Below, in pieces: positions 48,964 through 57,711 of a DNA stretch of 64,000 nucleotides (within the stretch, counting starts at the first letter, position 1; every line of letters starts with the position of its first letter). The notes beneath the pieces were generated by a model that saw only the letters and a program-made list of their open reading frames with translations, did no database searches and was not told the origin of the DNA. The position numbers were made by a program, and so were the translations under genes. The DNA is taken from contig NZ_CP015596.1 in NCBI RefSeq assembly GCF_001644575.1, positions 3,968,001 to 4,032,000 on the forward strand. The letters run 5' to 3'. This DNA is from Mycobacterium adipatum. GTDB lineage: Bacteria; Actinomycetota; Actinomycetes; Mycobacteriales; Mycobacteriaceae.

Positions 48964-49247
48964 GCCGGCTCCCGACGTTCCCCGGTGCTCGCCGACGACT
49001 GGACGCCCCCGAGCTCCTCGTCGAGGATGCCGAGGTCGGCGAACATCTTCAGGGTGTTGTTCGCCGATTCCTCGTCCAGCCGGTTGAGCGCGAATCCGGC
49101 GTGCACGATGGTGTACTCACCGATCGCGAGGTCGGGTAGGTAGGCCAGGCAGACCTTCTTGGTGGTGCCGCCGAAGTCCACGGTGGCCATTCTGGTACCC
49201 GACTCGTCCCAGATGTCGATTATCTTGCCGGGGATTCCGAGGCACAT
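48960..49247 (-). CDS. hypC: Hydrogenase maturation chaperone HypC
   Basis: A 95-residue HypC/HupF chaperone. [12 protein letters not shown] carries the essential Cys2 that binds iron and the large-subunit precursor; [40 protein letters not shown] is the conserved beta-barrel. Its N-terminus overlaps the hypF 3' end by 28 bp. The start is fixed by the requirement for Cys2. It is transferred between HypD and the large subunit during assembly. Confidence 0.96.
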   Translation of the reverse strand: MCLGIPGKIIDIWDESGTRMATVDFGGTTKKVCLAYLPDLAIGEYTIVHAGFALNRLDEESANNTLKMFADLGILDEELGGVQSSASTGERREPA

Positions 49248-51550
49248 ATGCCACTTCCTTCTGTCGGGGATCGTCGGCCCGCGGCCGCGACGGCGGCCTG
49301 ACCGAGGGCCAACCCACCGTCGTTGCACGGCACAACACTGTGGGTGAGCACGTCGAAGCCACGGTCTGCCAATCCATGTCGAATGCCTTCGAGCAAAAGG
49401 CGATTGACGAAGACCCCACCCGTCAGGCCGATGGTCGCGATATCGGCCGCCGAGGCGCAGCGGGCAGCAACGTCGACCGTGGCCCTGATCACGGCCTGGT
49501 GGAACGCCCACGCCAACTCCGCCACGGCGACACCGGCACGCAGGCCGTCGACCAGTCCGCTGATCACCGGTGCCGGATCCATCACGCCGTCGCTGACCGC
49601 GAAATCCAGCACCGATGCTGCCGTGGCACCTGCGCGGGCCACCTGCTCGAGTTCGATGGCGGCCTGACCTTCGTAGCTGACCTGCTGGCACACCCCCAGC
49701 AGACTGGACACGCCGTCGAACAGCCGGCCCATGCTGGTCGTCGCGACGCAACCGATCCCGCGTGGGATCTGCTGGGCCAGCACGTGTCGACCGCGGTGCC
49801 CCACCGCCGAAACGGGAGCCAGGTCCGACTCCCACCGCACACCCGCCCGGTGCAGCAGGTCCAGCGCGATCCGCGCCGGCTGGAGTACGGCTCCGTCCCC
49901 GCCGGGCAACGCGAAAGGCGCCAGATGTCCCACCCGGGTGAATCCCCGCCCCCCCGAGAGTGCCAGAATTTCACCGCCCCAGATGGTTCCGTCCGGGCCG
50001 TAGCCGGTTCCGTCGTACGTGGCTGCGACCATCGGGCTGCCGAGACGGCCGTGCTCGGCCAGCAGCGACACCGCATGGGCGTGATGATGCTGCACCTGGC
50101 TGATCGATCCGCCCCGGCGTTGCGCCCAGCGGGTGGTCGCGTATCCCGGGTGCATGTCACAGGCGATCCGCTCGAAGCGACGATCCGTCATGCCCGCCAG
50201 GTGCTCAAGCGTCGCCGAGAAGCAGGACTGGGTGCGCGGGTCCGCCATATCCCCCAGGTGTGACGACAGGTGTGCGTGTCCGTCCGAACCCAGCAGACAG
50301 AACGTCGTTTTCAGATCGCCGCCGGTCGCCAGGATGACGGGGCCATCGGCGACCGGAACGCGCACCGGCAGCGGCGCATATCCGCGGGACCGGCGCACGG
50401 GCAGCGCAGCGCCCCTGTCGTCGATGGTGAGCACCGAGTCCTCGCACGGAACGTGGATCTCCCGGTCGTGCCCGAGCACGCCGTCGGCAAGCCCGGCGAT
50501 CCAGCTCAGGTCGCCGTCCCGGAAGACGATCGGTGACCCGCCGGCGTTGGCGGAGGTCATCACCAGGGCGGTCGCGCCCAACTGCTGGAACAGCAGGTGA
50601 TGGATCGGCGTGTAGGCCATCATCACCCCGATATCGCGAAGCCCGGGCGCCACCGCCGAACAGACGCCGTCTGCGCGTCGCGGGACCAGCACGATCGGCG
50701 CCGCCGCTGAGGTCAACAACCGCGCCGACGCCTCGCAGATCTCCGCAATGCCACGGGCGGCTTCCAGATCGGGGGTCATCACCGCGAACGGCTTGGCCGG
50801 CCGGGACTTTCGCCGCCGCAGCTCGGCCACGGCCGCAGTTGCGTCGGCCAGGCAGGCCAGATGGTAGCCGCCGATGCCCTTCACCGCGACGATCCCGCCG
50901 GCCGCGATCACCGCGGCGGCCGCGCCGATGGGGTCCGTGTCGCTGCCCTGCCCCGACCACCGCAGCACCGGACCGCAGTCGGGGCAGGAGATCGTCTGAG
51001 CATGGAACCGTCGGTCGGTGGGATCCCGGTACTCGACGGCGCACCGGGCGCACATCGCGAACTGCGCCATCGTGGTCGCGGGCCGGTCGTACGGTAGGTC
51101 GGTGATGACCGTGTAGCGCGGCCCGCAGTTCGTGCACGTGATGAACGGGTGCCGGAAGCGCCGGTCCGCGGGATCACGCATCTCGCGCAGGCAATCGGCA
51201 CAGCAGGCAAGGTCGGGTGGCACCAGGGTGCGGCCCCGCCCCACCCCGGTGCTCTCGCCGATGCGGAACTCGGTGCTGCCGGTCGGAGCCAGCACGGTCA
51301 GCACGATGCGGTCGATGCGGGCCATCGGCGGCGGCGCGTGGCGGATATCGTGCACCGCGCCGTCCACGTCGGCCTGGGCACCCTCGAATTCGCAGTGCAC
51401 CGAGCCGGAGTCGTTGCACACGAAACCGGTCACACCGCGCGCGCCGGCAATCCGCGCAACGGCCGGGCGGAACCCGACACCTTGGACCACACCGGTGATC
51501 TCGACCCTCGTCCGCACCATCGTGGCGGGCGCTCGCAGAACACGCTTCAT
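49220..51550 (-). CDS. hypF: Carbamoyltransferase HypF
   Basis: A 776-residue enzyme that makes carbamoyl-AMP from carbamoyl phosphate and transfers the group to HypE. Domains in order: acylphosphatase (ITGVVQGVGFRP, residues ~19-30); two zinc-finger-like Cys pairs (CADC, CTNC, CARC, CPDC, residues ~117-195); YrdC-like (IGAAAAVIAAGGIVAVKGIGGYHLAC...SRPAKPFAVM...MTSANAGGSPI); and the Kae1-like domain with QVQHHHAHAVSLLAEH and YDGTGYGPDGTIWGGE. The start may instead be residue 11 (MVRTRVEI). It heads the hypFCDE operon and faces hypAB. Confidence 0.95.
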   Translation of the reverse strand: MKRVLRAPATMVRTRVEITGVVQGVGFRPAVARIAGARGVTGFVCNDSGSVHCEFEGAQADVDGAVHDIRHAPPPMARIDRIVLTVLAPTGSTEFRIGESTGVGRGRTLVPPDLACCADCLREMRDPADRRFRHPFITCTNCGPRYTVITDLPYDRPATTMAQFAMCARCAVEYRDPTDRRFHAQTISCPDCGPVLRWSGQGSDTDPIGAAAAVIAAGGIVAVKGIGGYHLACLADATAAVAELRRRKSRPAKPFAVMTPDLEAARGIAEICEASARLLTSAAAPIVLVPRRADGVCSAVAPGLRDIGVMMAYTPIHHLLFQQLGATALVMTSANAGGSPIVFRDGDLSWIAGLADGVLGHDREIHVPCEDSVLTIDDRGAALPVRRSRGYAPLPVRVPVADGPVILATGGDLKTTFCLLGSDGHAHLSSHLGDMADPRTQSCFSATLEHLAGMTDRRFERIACDMHPGYATTRWAQRRGGSISQVQHHHAHAVSLLAEHGRLGSPMVAATYDGTGYGPDGTIWGGEILALSGGRGFTRVGHLAPFALPGGDGAVLQPARIALDLLHRAGVRWESDLAPVSAVGHRGRHVLAQQIPRGIGCVATTSMGRLFDGVSSLLGVCQQVSYEGQAAIELEQVARAGATAASVLDFAVSDGVMDPAPVISGLVDGLRAGVAVAELAWAFHQAVIRATVDVAARCASAADIATIGLTGGVFVNRLLLEGIRHGLADRGFDVLTHSVVPCNDGGLALGQAAVAAAGRRSPTEGSGICASESPAR

Positions 51551-51715
51551 AGGCCTCCCGAACAGGACAACCCGGGCGCACCGTTGGGCTGTCGGCGCGC
51601 GTCGGCCTCTTCAGGCTAGTCCCGTTTGTCCGTGCCGGTTCCGCTATCGGCGAATCCCATCGAGGATTACAGTGCGCGGTATCAAACGACGAATGAGGAT
51701 CGATGGCACCTGACT
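51551..51715. promoter_or_regulatory. Divergent hypF/hypA promoter region
   Basis: A 165-bp gap between divergent hypF and hypA. It should contain promoters for both maturation operons. No clear operator, and no copy of the TGCGCA repeat found upstream of hucM, was seen by eye. AATGAGGAT about 15 bases before the hypA GTG is the likely ribosome site. Confidence 0.4.
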
Positions 51716-52093
51716 GTGCATGAACTGTCGCTGTGTCGAGCAATAGCCGGTGTCGTGAAATCCCACGCCGCCGGTCGACCGGTGAGCGTCGTTCGGGTTC
51801 AGGTCGGCGCGCTGCGTCAGGTGGTGCCCGAGGCGTTGGCATTCAGCTGGACGCTGCTGCGCGACTTCGAGGACCTGACCGAGGCCGAGCTGGAACTGGA
51901 CCTGGTGCCCGCCCAGGTGTCCTGCCGGGCGTGCGGGGCAGGTTCTCAGATCACATCGCGGTTCTCCGTCGCCTGCCCGCCGTGCGGCAGCGCCGATGTC
52001 GAGATCGTGCGCGGCAACGAGTTTCTGGTCACATCGATCGAGCTCGGGGACCTCCCCGGTCTCGCGTCGACGGAAGGTGTTCACAATGGGTAG
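51716..52093 (+). CDS. hypA: Nickel metallochaperone HypA
   Basis: A 125-residue nickel-insertion protein. GTG 51716 is chosen as start because it gives M-H-E-L-S-L-C-R-A, with His2 and Glu3 that bind nickel in HypA; the open frame continues upstream but that part is not HypA-like. The zinc site is CRACG...CPPCG (two CxxC pairs). The nearby ATG at 51703 is out of frame and soon stops. The stop overlaps hypB by 8 bp. Confidence 0.95.
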   Translation: MHELSLCRAIAGVVKSHAAGRPVSVVRVQVGALRQVVPEALAFSWTLLRDFEDLTEAELELDLVPAQVSCRACGAGSQITSRFSVACPPCGSADVEIVRGNEFLVTSIELGDLPGLASTEGVHNG

Positions 52094-52868
52094 ATTCCAC
52101 CGCCACGACGATGGCACCGTGCACAGCCATCACCACGACGGTCAGCATGAGCATGAGCATGAGCATGAACACGGTGACCACAGCGGGTATGACACCGGCT
52201 CGGCGCGGATCGAGGTGCTGGAGTCGATCTTCGCCGAGAACGACGTGCGGGCCGATATCAACCGGGCCGCCTTCGAGCGCAACGGTGTGCGTGCGCTCAA
52301 CCTGATGAGTTCACCGGGTTCGGGCAAAACCACGGTGCTCGCGGCCACACTCGAAGAACTCCGCGGCGAGATCTCCGTCGGTGTGATCGAGGGTGATATC
52401 GCGACCGACCTCGATGCCGCGAAACTCGCAGGCCGCGGCGCCCAGGTATCACTTCTGAACACCAGCAACGGTTTTGGTGGCGAATGTCATCTGGATGCGC
52501 CGATGGTGAACCGCGCACTGACCGGACTTGAGCTGGCCGACCTCGATCTCGTGATCATCGAAAATGTCGGAAATCTGGTCTGCCCCGCCGAGTTCGACGT
52601 CGGGGAACACGCCAAGGTGATGGTCTATTCGCTCACCGAAGGGGAGGACAAACCGCTGAAGTACCCGGTCATGTTCCGATCGGTGGACGTGGTGCTGCTC
52701 AACAAGATCGACCTCGAACCGCATCTGGACGCCGATATCGCGACCTATACCGACCACGTACGTCGGGTCAACCCGGACGCCTTGGTGCTTCCGGTGAGTG
52801 CCCGCACCGGGGCCGGCATGCCGGCATGGTTTGACTGGCTGCGGGAATTCGCCCGTCCTCTTCACTGA
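52086..52868 (+). CDS. hypB: Nickel-incorporation GTPase HypB
   Basis: A 260-residue SIMIBI GTPase that delivers nickel to the hydrogenase precursor. The N-terminus is His-rich (about 13 His among residues 5-33, including an H-E-H-E-H-E-H run), probably storing nickel. Walker A is SSPGSGKTT; metal-site and switch motifs are GGECHLDAPMVN, VIIENVGNLVCPAEFD, and NKIDL specifies guanine. The His run is encoded by four tandem GCATGA units. It overlaps hypA and ends 14 bp before a convergent gene. Confidence 0.96.
   Translation: MGRFHRHDDGTVHSHHHDGQHEHEHEHEHGDHSGYDTGSARIEVLESIFAENDVRADINRAAFERNGVRALNLMSSPGSGKTTVLAATLEELRGEISVGVIEGDIATDLDAAKLAGRGAQVSLLNTSNGFGGECHLDAPMVNRALTGLELADLDLVIIENVGNLVCPAEFDVGEHAKVMVYSLTEGEDKPLKYPVMFRSVDVVLLNKIDLEPHLDADIATYTDHVRRVNPDALVLPVSARTGAGMPAWFDWLREFARPLH
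52145..52168 (+). repeat. GCATGA hexamer repeat inside hypB
   Basis: Four perfect tandem copies of GCATGA encode the alternating His-Glu run of the HypB nickel-binding N-terminus. A repeat of this kind can expand or contract in whole codon pairs without frameshift, so His content may vary between strains. Confidence 0.9.
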
Positions 52869-52882
52869 ATCGCCGGCCGCGC

Positions 52883-53641
52883 TCAGATCGGCGACTCGCC
52901 CGTGAGCGCGGCGAGCGCCGCATCAGCGGCGGCGAGACTGCCATTCGCGTCCTGGAGCTCTTGTACTGCCCTGTCCACGGCCCGCTCCGCGGCGCTGAGC
53001 CGCTGCAACAGTTCCTCGTATCGACGGCGAGCCGTCGCCACGGCGGTAGTCCGGTCCGATACCGCCGCCACGGCGTCGTCGTGCGCACGCCGTGCCGCGG
53101 CCAGCGCGCGCCGCCGCGTCTCGGCGGCGCGACGATCGAGCTTCTGTTCCGGTGCGGCAGCGACCTCGGCCGGGGCGCCGAAATCGCCGAAACCCGACCA
53201 CTCCTGCGCCTTGTCCAGCCTGCCGAGCCGCGCCGCGATCTCCGGATCGGCGATCGCCGCCTGCAGCGTGCCGATCACGTCCTCGCGGACCGCCGCCGAC
53301 GGGTCCGACACTCCGGCCGCCGCGAAACCGGCACGCGCCAGCTCACTTACCAATGTCCGCTGAGCCGCCGACAATTCGCGGATCCTGGTGCCGTCCATCG
53401 CCGCGTGTGCGGCCCGCAGCTGAGTGTTCAGCTGCACCAGCCGGGTCTTCGCGGCCGGATCCGCGCGCACGAGCGTGTTGACCACCCAGGCGGCCACCGT
53501 CGGGCGCCGGGCCGCGGCAAGCACCCGGGCTCCCTCGGCATCGCCGCGCCGCCTGGCCGCACCCGCCAGCGTCTTGCGCAGCGCGACGAACTCCTGGGGC
53601 GGCGCGCCATAGAGCCTGTCCAGGTCGCCCTCGACGCTCAC
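52883..53641 (-). CDS. Conserved Ala-rich coiled-coil protein
   Basis: A 252-residue actinobacterial protein of unknown function. The N-terminal part (MSVEGDLDRLYGAPPQEFVALRKTLAGAARRRGDAEGARVLAAARRPTVAAWVVNTLVRADP) has a recognisable conserved core with R-x-PT-x-AAWVVN. The C-terminal ~90 residues are a long coiled coil (RRRALAAARRAHDDAVAAVSDRTTAVATARRRYEELLQRLSAAERAVDRAVQEL). No signal peptide. Its GTG/ATG start overlaps the aldR-like stop by 4 bp, so it is cotranscribed with the Lrp regulator. Confidence 0.78.
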   Translation of the reverse strand: MSVEGDLDRLYGAPPQEFVALRKTLAGAARRRGDAEGARVLAAARRPTVAAWVVNTLVRADPAAKTRLVQLNTQLRAAHAAMDGTRIRELSAAQRTLVSELARAGFAAAGVSDPSAAVREDVIGTLQAAIADPEIAARLGRLDKAQEWSGFGDFGAPAEVAAAPEQKLDRRAAETRRRALAAARRAHDDAVAAVSDRTTAVATARRRYEELLQRLSAAERAVDRAVQELQDANGSLAAADAALAALTGESPI

Positions 53642-54153
53642 AGCGGGGAGGCCCCGCGAAGATGCTCGAAGATCAATGAGGTCTGTGTGCCGGCCACATC
53701 GGCGTCGGCGTTGAGGTTCTCGACCACGAAGGCCCGCAGATCCTCGGTATCACGGGCCGCGACGTGCAGGATGAAATCGTCACCGCCGGCCAGGAAGTAC
53801 ACGTTCATCACCTGCGGCCGCCGCCGGATCTGCTGAATGAAATCGCGGATCCGGCCACGGGCGGTGGAATTCAGGCTCACCGAGATCATCGCCTGCAGGG
53901 TCAGGCCGACCGCCGATGGGTCGATATCGGTGAAGAAACCCCGGATCACACCAAGATCCTGCAATCGCCGCAATCGCCCGTGACAGGTCGACGGTGCGAT
54001 GCCGACCGCCTCGGCCAGCGCGCTGTTGGAGATGCGGGCATCCGCGTGCAGCGCGAGCAGCATCCGCCGGTCGACGTCATCGAGCTCGGCCCGCCGAACA
54101 TCCTTCGGCGCGGACGCCAGGCGCGCCTTCGGGATCGATGATTGTTCATTCAC
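53638..54153 (-). CDS. aldR: Lrp/AsnC-family regulator of ald
   Basis: A 171-residue Lrp/AsnC regulator. The N-terminal HTH is ELDDVDRRMLLALHADARISNSALAEAVGIAPSTCHGRLRRLQDLGVIRGFFTDIDP, followed by a RAM domain (VMNVYFLAGGDDFILHVAARDTEDLRAFVVENL). It is divergent from ald with a 114-bp gap, the arrangement of M. tuberculosis AldR (Rv2779c), which senses alanine and regulates ald. The symbol is given on position plus family. Confidence 0.9.
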   Translation of the reverse strand: MNEQSSIPKARLASAPKDVRRAELDDVDRRMLLALHADARISNSALAEAVGIAPSTCHGRLRRLQDLGVIRGFFTDIDPSAVGLTLQAMISVSLNSTARGRIRDFIQQIRRRPQVMNVYFLAGGDDFILHVAARDTEDLRAFVVENLNADADVAGTQTSLIFEHLRGASPL

Positions 54154-54267
54154 AGCGCGATTCTAGCGAAGTCTCGCCGTACTTATTGCCTTGCTTCCGG
54201 ATTTTCTTCACAATTGGGACACCACTTCACACGTTCACACGCCAGGATTCAATCGCAAGGAGCGATC

Positions 54268-55395
54268 ATGCTCGTCGGCATCCCGACCGAGATCAAGAAC
54301 AACGAATACCGCGTCGCCATCACCCCGGCCGGGGTTGCCGAGTTGACCCGGCGGGGCCATGACGTCGTCGTCCAGGCCGGCGCGGGTGACGGTTCTGCCA
54401 TCTCCGACAACGATTTCAAGGCCGCCGGGGCCCAGATCGCCGCCACCGCCGAACAGGTGTGGGCCGAGGCCGACCTTCTGCTCAAGGTGAAGGAGCCGAT
54501 CGAGGCCGAATACCCGCGGTTGCGCAAGGGCCAGACGCTGTTCACCTATCTGCACCTGGCCGCGTCCAAGCCGTGCACCGACGCGCTGCTGGCCTCCGGC
54601 ACGACGTCCATCGCGTATGAGACGGTGCAGACCACCGGCTCAGATGGCTCGATCGCGCTGCCGCTGCTCGCCCCGATGAGTGAGGTCGCCGGACGGCTGG
54701 CCGCCCAGGTGGGCGCCTACCATCTGATGCGCACCCAGGGTGGCCGCGGTGTCCTGATGGGCGGCGTTCCCGGTGTCGCCCCGGCCAAGGTCGTGGTCAT
54801 CGGTGGCGGTATGGCCGGTGACAATGCGGCCGCCGTGGCGTGGGGCATGGGCGCGCACGTCACCGTGTTCGACCTCAACATCAACATCCTGCGCAAGATC
54901 GACGCCGAGTACGGCGGCGCCATCGAAACCCGCTACTCGTCGAGCCTGGATCTGGAGGATGCCGTCAAACAGGCCGACCTGGTCATCGGCGCGGTGCTGG
55001 TGCCCGGCGCCAAGGCACCCAAGCTGGTCACCAACGCGACCGTGGCGCAGATGAAATCCGGTGCGGTGCTGGTGGATATCGCCATCGACCAGGGGGGCTG
55101 CTTCGAGGATTCACGGCCCACCACCCACGATGATCCGACATTCGCGGTGCACGACACCGTGTTCTACTGCGTGGCGAACATGCCGGGTGCTGTGCCCCGC
55201 ACATCGACCTACGCGCTCACCAACGCGACCATGCCCTACGTGCTGAAACTGGCCGACAAGGGTTGGCAGGACGCGTGTGCGGCCGACCCCGCATTGGCCA
55301 AGGGCCTGTCCACCCATGACGGTGCACTGCTGTCCGAGCAGGTGGCCGCCGACCTGGGTCTGCCGTTCACCGACCCCGCAAGCCTGCTGGTCTGA
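54268..55395 (+). CDS. ald: L-alanine dehydrogenase
   Basis: A 375-residue NAD-dependent enzyme interconverting alanine with pyruvate and ammonia. MLVGIPTEIKNNEYRVAITPAGVAELTRRGHDV contains the substrate Arg; ADLLLKVKEPIEAEY carries the catalytic-lysine region; YLHLAASK the His region; VVVIGGGMAGDNAAAVAWGMGAHVTVFDLN is the NAD-binding fold. ATG 54268 follows AAGGAGCG. The frame also opens at 54142, but that stretch overlaps the regulatory gap. Important for nitrogen recycling and redox balance in hypoxia, a condition that also favours hydrogenase use. Confidence 0.97.
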   Translation: MLVGIPTEIKNNEYRVAITPAGVAELTRRGHDVVVQAGAGDGSAISDNDFKAAGAQIAATAEQVWAEADLLLKVKEPIEAEYPRLRKGQTLFTYLHLAASKPCTDALLASGTTSIAYETVQTTGSDGSIALPLLAPMSEVAGRLAAQVGAYHLMRTQGGRGVLMGGVPGVAPAKVVVIGGGMAGDNAAAVAWGMGAHVTVFDLNINILRKIDAEYGGAIETRYSSSLDLEDAVKQADLVIGAVLVPGAKAPKLVTNATVAQMKSGAVLVDIAIDQGGCFEDSRPTTHDDPTFAVHDTVFYCVANMPGAVPRTSTYALTNATMPYVLKLADKGWQDACAADPALAKGLSTHDGALLSEQVAADLGLPFTDPASLLV

Positions 55396-55409
55396 CCGCC
55401 GGCCCCCAC

Positions 55410-55443
55410 CGTCGCCCGGCTGAAGCAATTCGGCCGGGCGACG
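55410..55443. terminator. Intrinsic-type terminator after ald
   Basis: A perfect 11-bp stem, CGTCGCCCGGC (55410-55420) with GCCGGGCGACG (55433-55443), across a 12-nt loop. It begins 15 bp after the ald stop and lies between ald and the convergent beta-lactamase gene, so it can serve both strands. The lack of a long U-run is normal for mycobacteria. Confidence 0.75.
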
Positions 55444-55450
55444 CGTATCT

Positions 55451-56350
55451 CTACCGCCGGCCCAGCAGGTGCGGCACCACCAGCGCCGCAACCTCGCCGA
55501 TCAGCGGTCGCAGGCCTTCGGCGTCGGAATCGGCCGATTGCGTCCGGGTCATGATGGTCAGCAGCACCCGGGCACCGTCGGGCCCGTACGCCACGCCGGA
55601 ATCGTTGGTGGTCGCGTAGTCACCACTACCGGTCTTGTCGGCGGTGGTCCAGCCCGGCGGCAGGCCGGCACGCATGCTGGAGGTCTGGTTGGCACGCATC
55701 CACCCCTCGAGCAGTTCACGCTGGGCGGGCGGTAACGCCTCACCGGCCAACAGGTTGCGGTAGCCGGTCGCCAGCGCCCGCGGTGTGGTGGTGTCACGCG
55801 GATCGCCTGGTATCGCCGAGTTCAGCTCGATCTCCCAGCGGTCCAACCGGGTGCGGTCATCGCCGATGCTGCGGGCGAACGCGGTGATGGCCTGCGGGCC
55901 GCCGATGGCCTCCAACAGCAGATTGGCCGCGAGGTTGTCACTGCGCTGCAGGGCCGCCTGCGACAGCTCGGCCAGCGTCATCTGCTGACCCAGCCGCTCG
56001 CCGGTCACCGGGGAGTTCGGCAACACGCCCTCGGGCGGCACGAAAATGGGTTGATCCAAGCTGAATTCGCCGTCGGCGACACCTCGCAGCACCCGCGCGG
56101 CCGCATAGGTCTTGAATGTCGAACACAGCGCGAAGGGCTCGTCGGCGCGATTGTCCACCACGAGACCGGACTGCAGATTGGCCGCGTACAGACCGATGAA
56201 GGCGTTGTGACGTGCCTCCAGCTCACGGATCCGCTCTTCGAGGGTCGGCGCCGGAGCGGCCAGCGCGGATTCGTCCCCGCAGCCGACCAGCGCCCCTGCC
56301 GCCGCCAATGTCATACCGCCGAACAGAACTCTTCGTCGCGACAGGAGCAT
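55451..56350 (-). CDS. Class A beta-lactamase, exported lipoprotein
   Basis: A 299-residue serine beta-lactamase. All catalytic motifs are present: CSTFKTYA (Ser70-x-x-Lys73), RSDNLAAN (SDN 130-132), RWEIELN (Glu166) and [13 protein letters not shown] (KTG 234-236). The N-terminus [24 protein letters not shown] has a twin-arginine-like RRR-x-L-F motif and a lipobox with Cys24, so the enzyme is probably Tat-exported and lipid-anchored. It resembles the BlaC/BlaS group of mycobacteria but not obviously either one. It lies 17 bp upstream of pepR (same strand, following gpsI and pepR). Confidence 0.93.
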   Translation of the reverse strand: MLLSRRRVLFGGMTLAAAGALVGCGDESALAAPAPTLEERIRELEARHNAFIGLYAANLQSGLVVDNRADEPFALCSTFKTYAAARVLRGVADGEFSLDQPIFVPPEGVLPNSPVTGERLGQQMTLAELSQAALQRSDNLAANLLLEAIGGPQAITAFARSIGDDRTRLDRWEIELNSAIPGDPRDTTTPRALATGYRNLLAGEALPPAQRELLEGWMRANQTSSMRAGLPPGWTTADKTGSGDYATTNDSGVAYGPDGARVLLTIMTRTQSADSDAEGLRPLIGEVAALVVPHLLGRR

Positions 56351-56367
56351 CCCCCGAGCCTACCCAT

Positions 56368-57711
56368 CTACCCCGCGATGTTCCGAAGTCGCTGCGGCAG
56401 CGACTTGTTGGACCGATGTGGCCCCAGCACCGCCGCGCCCACCGGCCTCGTCAGCAACCGGCGCGCGACACTGTTGACCTCCTCGAGGCTGACCGCGTCG
56501 ATCAGGTCGAGCGTCTGCGCGATGGTGCGGTGCTGCCCGTAGTTGAGTTCGCTGCGACCGATCCGGTGCATCCGCGACGCGGAGTCCTCCAGGCCCAGGA
56601 CCAGGCCGCCACGCAATGATCCCTTGGCGATCCGGCATTCGGCTTCGGTGATGCCGTCACGCGCCACCTCGTCCAGCACATCGGTCGCCACCCGGACGAC
56701 CTCGTCGAAGCGCTCCGGCAGGCACGCCGCGTACACCGAGAACGCGCCGGTGTCGGAGAACGTGTCGATCGTGGAGTACACCGAGTACGCCAGCCCACGG
56801 GTTTCCCGGATCTGTTGGAACAACCGCGAACTCAGGCCACCGCCGAGCGCAGAATTGAGCACCGACAGCGCCCAGCGATGCTCCCAGTGCCGACCCGGGG
56901 TTCGAACCCCCAGCGACAGATGGGTCTGCTCGGCGTCCTTGTTGACCAGCTGCAGGCCGGGTTTGCCGGCCACCCGCCCAGTGCCCTTGCGGTGCGGTAC
57001 CGCGGTGCGCCCACGCACCAGACGCGGTCCGAAGTACTCCCGTGCCAGCGCCACGACCTCGTCGTGGTCGATATTGCCGGCCACTGCCAGGATCATCCGC
57101 TCCGGGGTGTAGCGCCGCTGATGAAACGAATGCAGCTGGGTACGGGTCATCGCCGAGATCGAGTCGACACTGCCGATGACGGGCCGACCCACCGGATGGG
57201 TACCGAACATCGCCGACAGGAAGACGTCGCCCAGGGTGTCCTCGGGGTCGTCATCGCGCATGGCGATCTCCTCGAGCACGACATCACGCTCGATCTCGAC
57301 ATCGTCGGCCGCGCACTGTCCGCGCAGCACGACATCGGCCACCAGATCGACGGCCAGTTCCAGATCGGAATCGAGCACGTGCGCGTAGTAGCACGTGTGT
57401 TCGCGGGCGGTGAACGCGTTCAGCTCACCGCCGATCGCGTCGACGGCCTGCGCGATATCCACCGCGCTGCGGGTCGGCGTCGACTTGAACAGCAGATGTT
57501 CCAGGAAGTGCGCGGCGCCCGCGACCGAGGTTCCCTCGTCGCGCGAACCGACGCCCACCCAGACACCGACCGAGGCCGAGTGCACCGCGGGGATGAATTC
57601 GGTGACCACCCGCAACCCTCCGGGCAGTGCGGTCACCCGCACTGCCTCGGAGGTGTCGGCACCGCGGGTCACGCGGCGCAATGCTGGCTCAGGCGTCAGC
57701 GGTCGCGGCAT
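56368..57711 (-). CDS. pepR: M16 zinc protease PepR
   Basis: A 447-residue M16 peptidase of the processing-protease type. The inverted zinc motif HFLEH (HxxEH) with the downstream Glu in the [29 protein letters not shown] region is complete, and the C-terminal R-x-x-x-Y-like motif is in [18 protein letters not shown] 57711 starts the frame; upstream residues would lie inside gpsI. It overlaps the gpsI 3' end by 23 bp, so gpsI-pepR are coupled. Cytoplasmic; specific substrate unknown. Confidence 0.94.
   Translation of the reverse strand: MPRPLTPEPALRRVTRGADTSEAVRVTALPGGLRVVTEFIPAVHSASVGVWVGVGSRDEGTSVAGAAHFLEHLLFKSTPTRSAVDIAQAVDAIGGELNAFTAREHTCYYAHVLDSDLELAVDLVADVVLRGQCAADDVEIERDVVLEEIAMRDDDPEDTLGDVFLSAMFGTHPVGRPVIGSVDSISAMTRTQLHSFHQRRYTPERMILAVAGNIDHDEVVALAREYFGPRLVRGRTAVPHRKGTGRVAGKPGLQLVNKDAEQTHLSLGVRTPGRHWEHRWALSVLNSALGGGLSSRLFQQIRETRGLAYSVYSTIDTFSDTGAFSVYAACLPERFDEVVRVATDVLDEVARDGITEAECRIAKGSLRGGLVLGLEDSASRMHRIGRSELNYGQHRTIAQTLDLIDAVSLEEVNSVARRLLTRPVGAAVLGPHRSNKSLPQRLRNIAG

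Noticed and set aside
47122-49143. Plus-strand open frame of 673 codons opposite hypE-hypD
   Set aside because: Antisense to two intact hyp genes with conserved catalytic residues; low-complexity S/R/P-rich translation.
52141-52175. Tandem repeat as part of a CRISPR or mobile element
   Set aside because: The six-base unit is short, spacerless and encodes the HypB His-rich tail.
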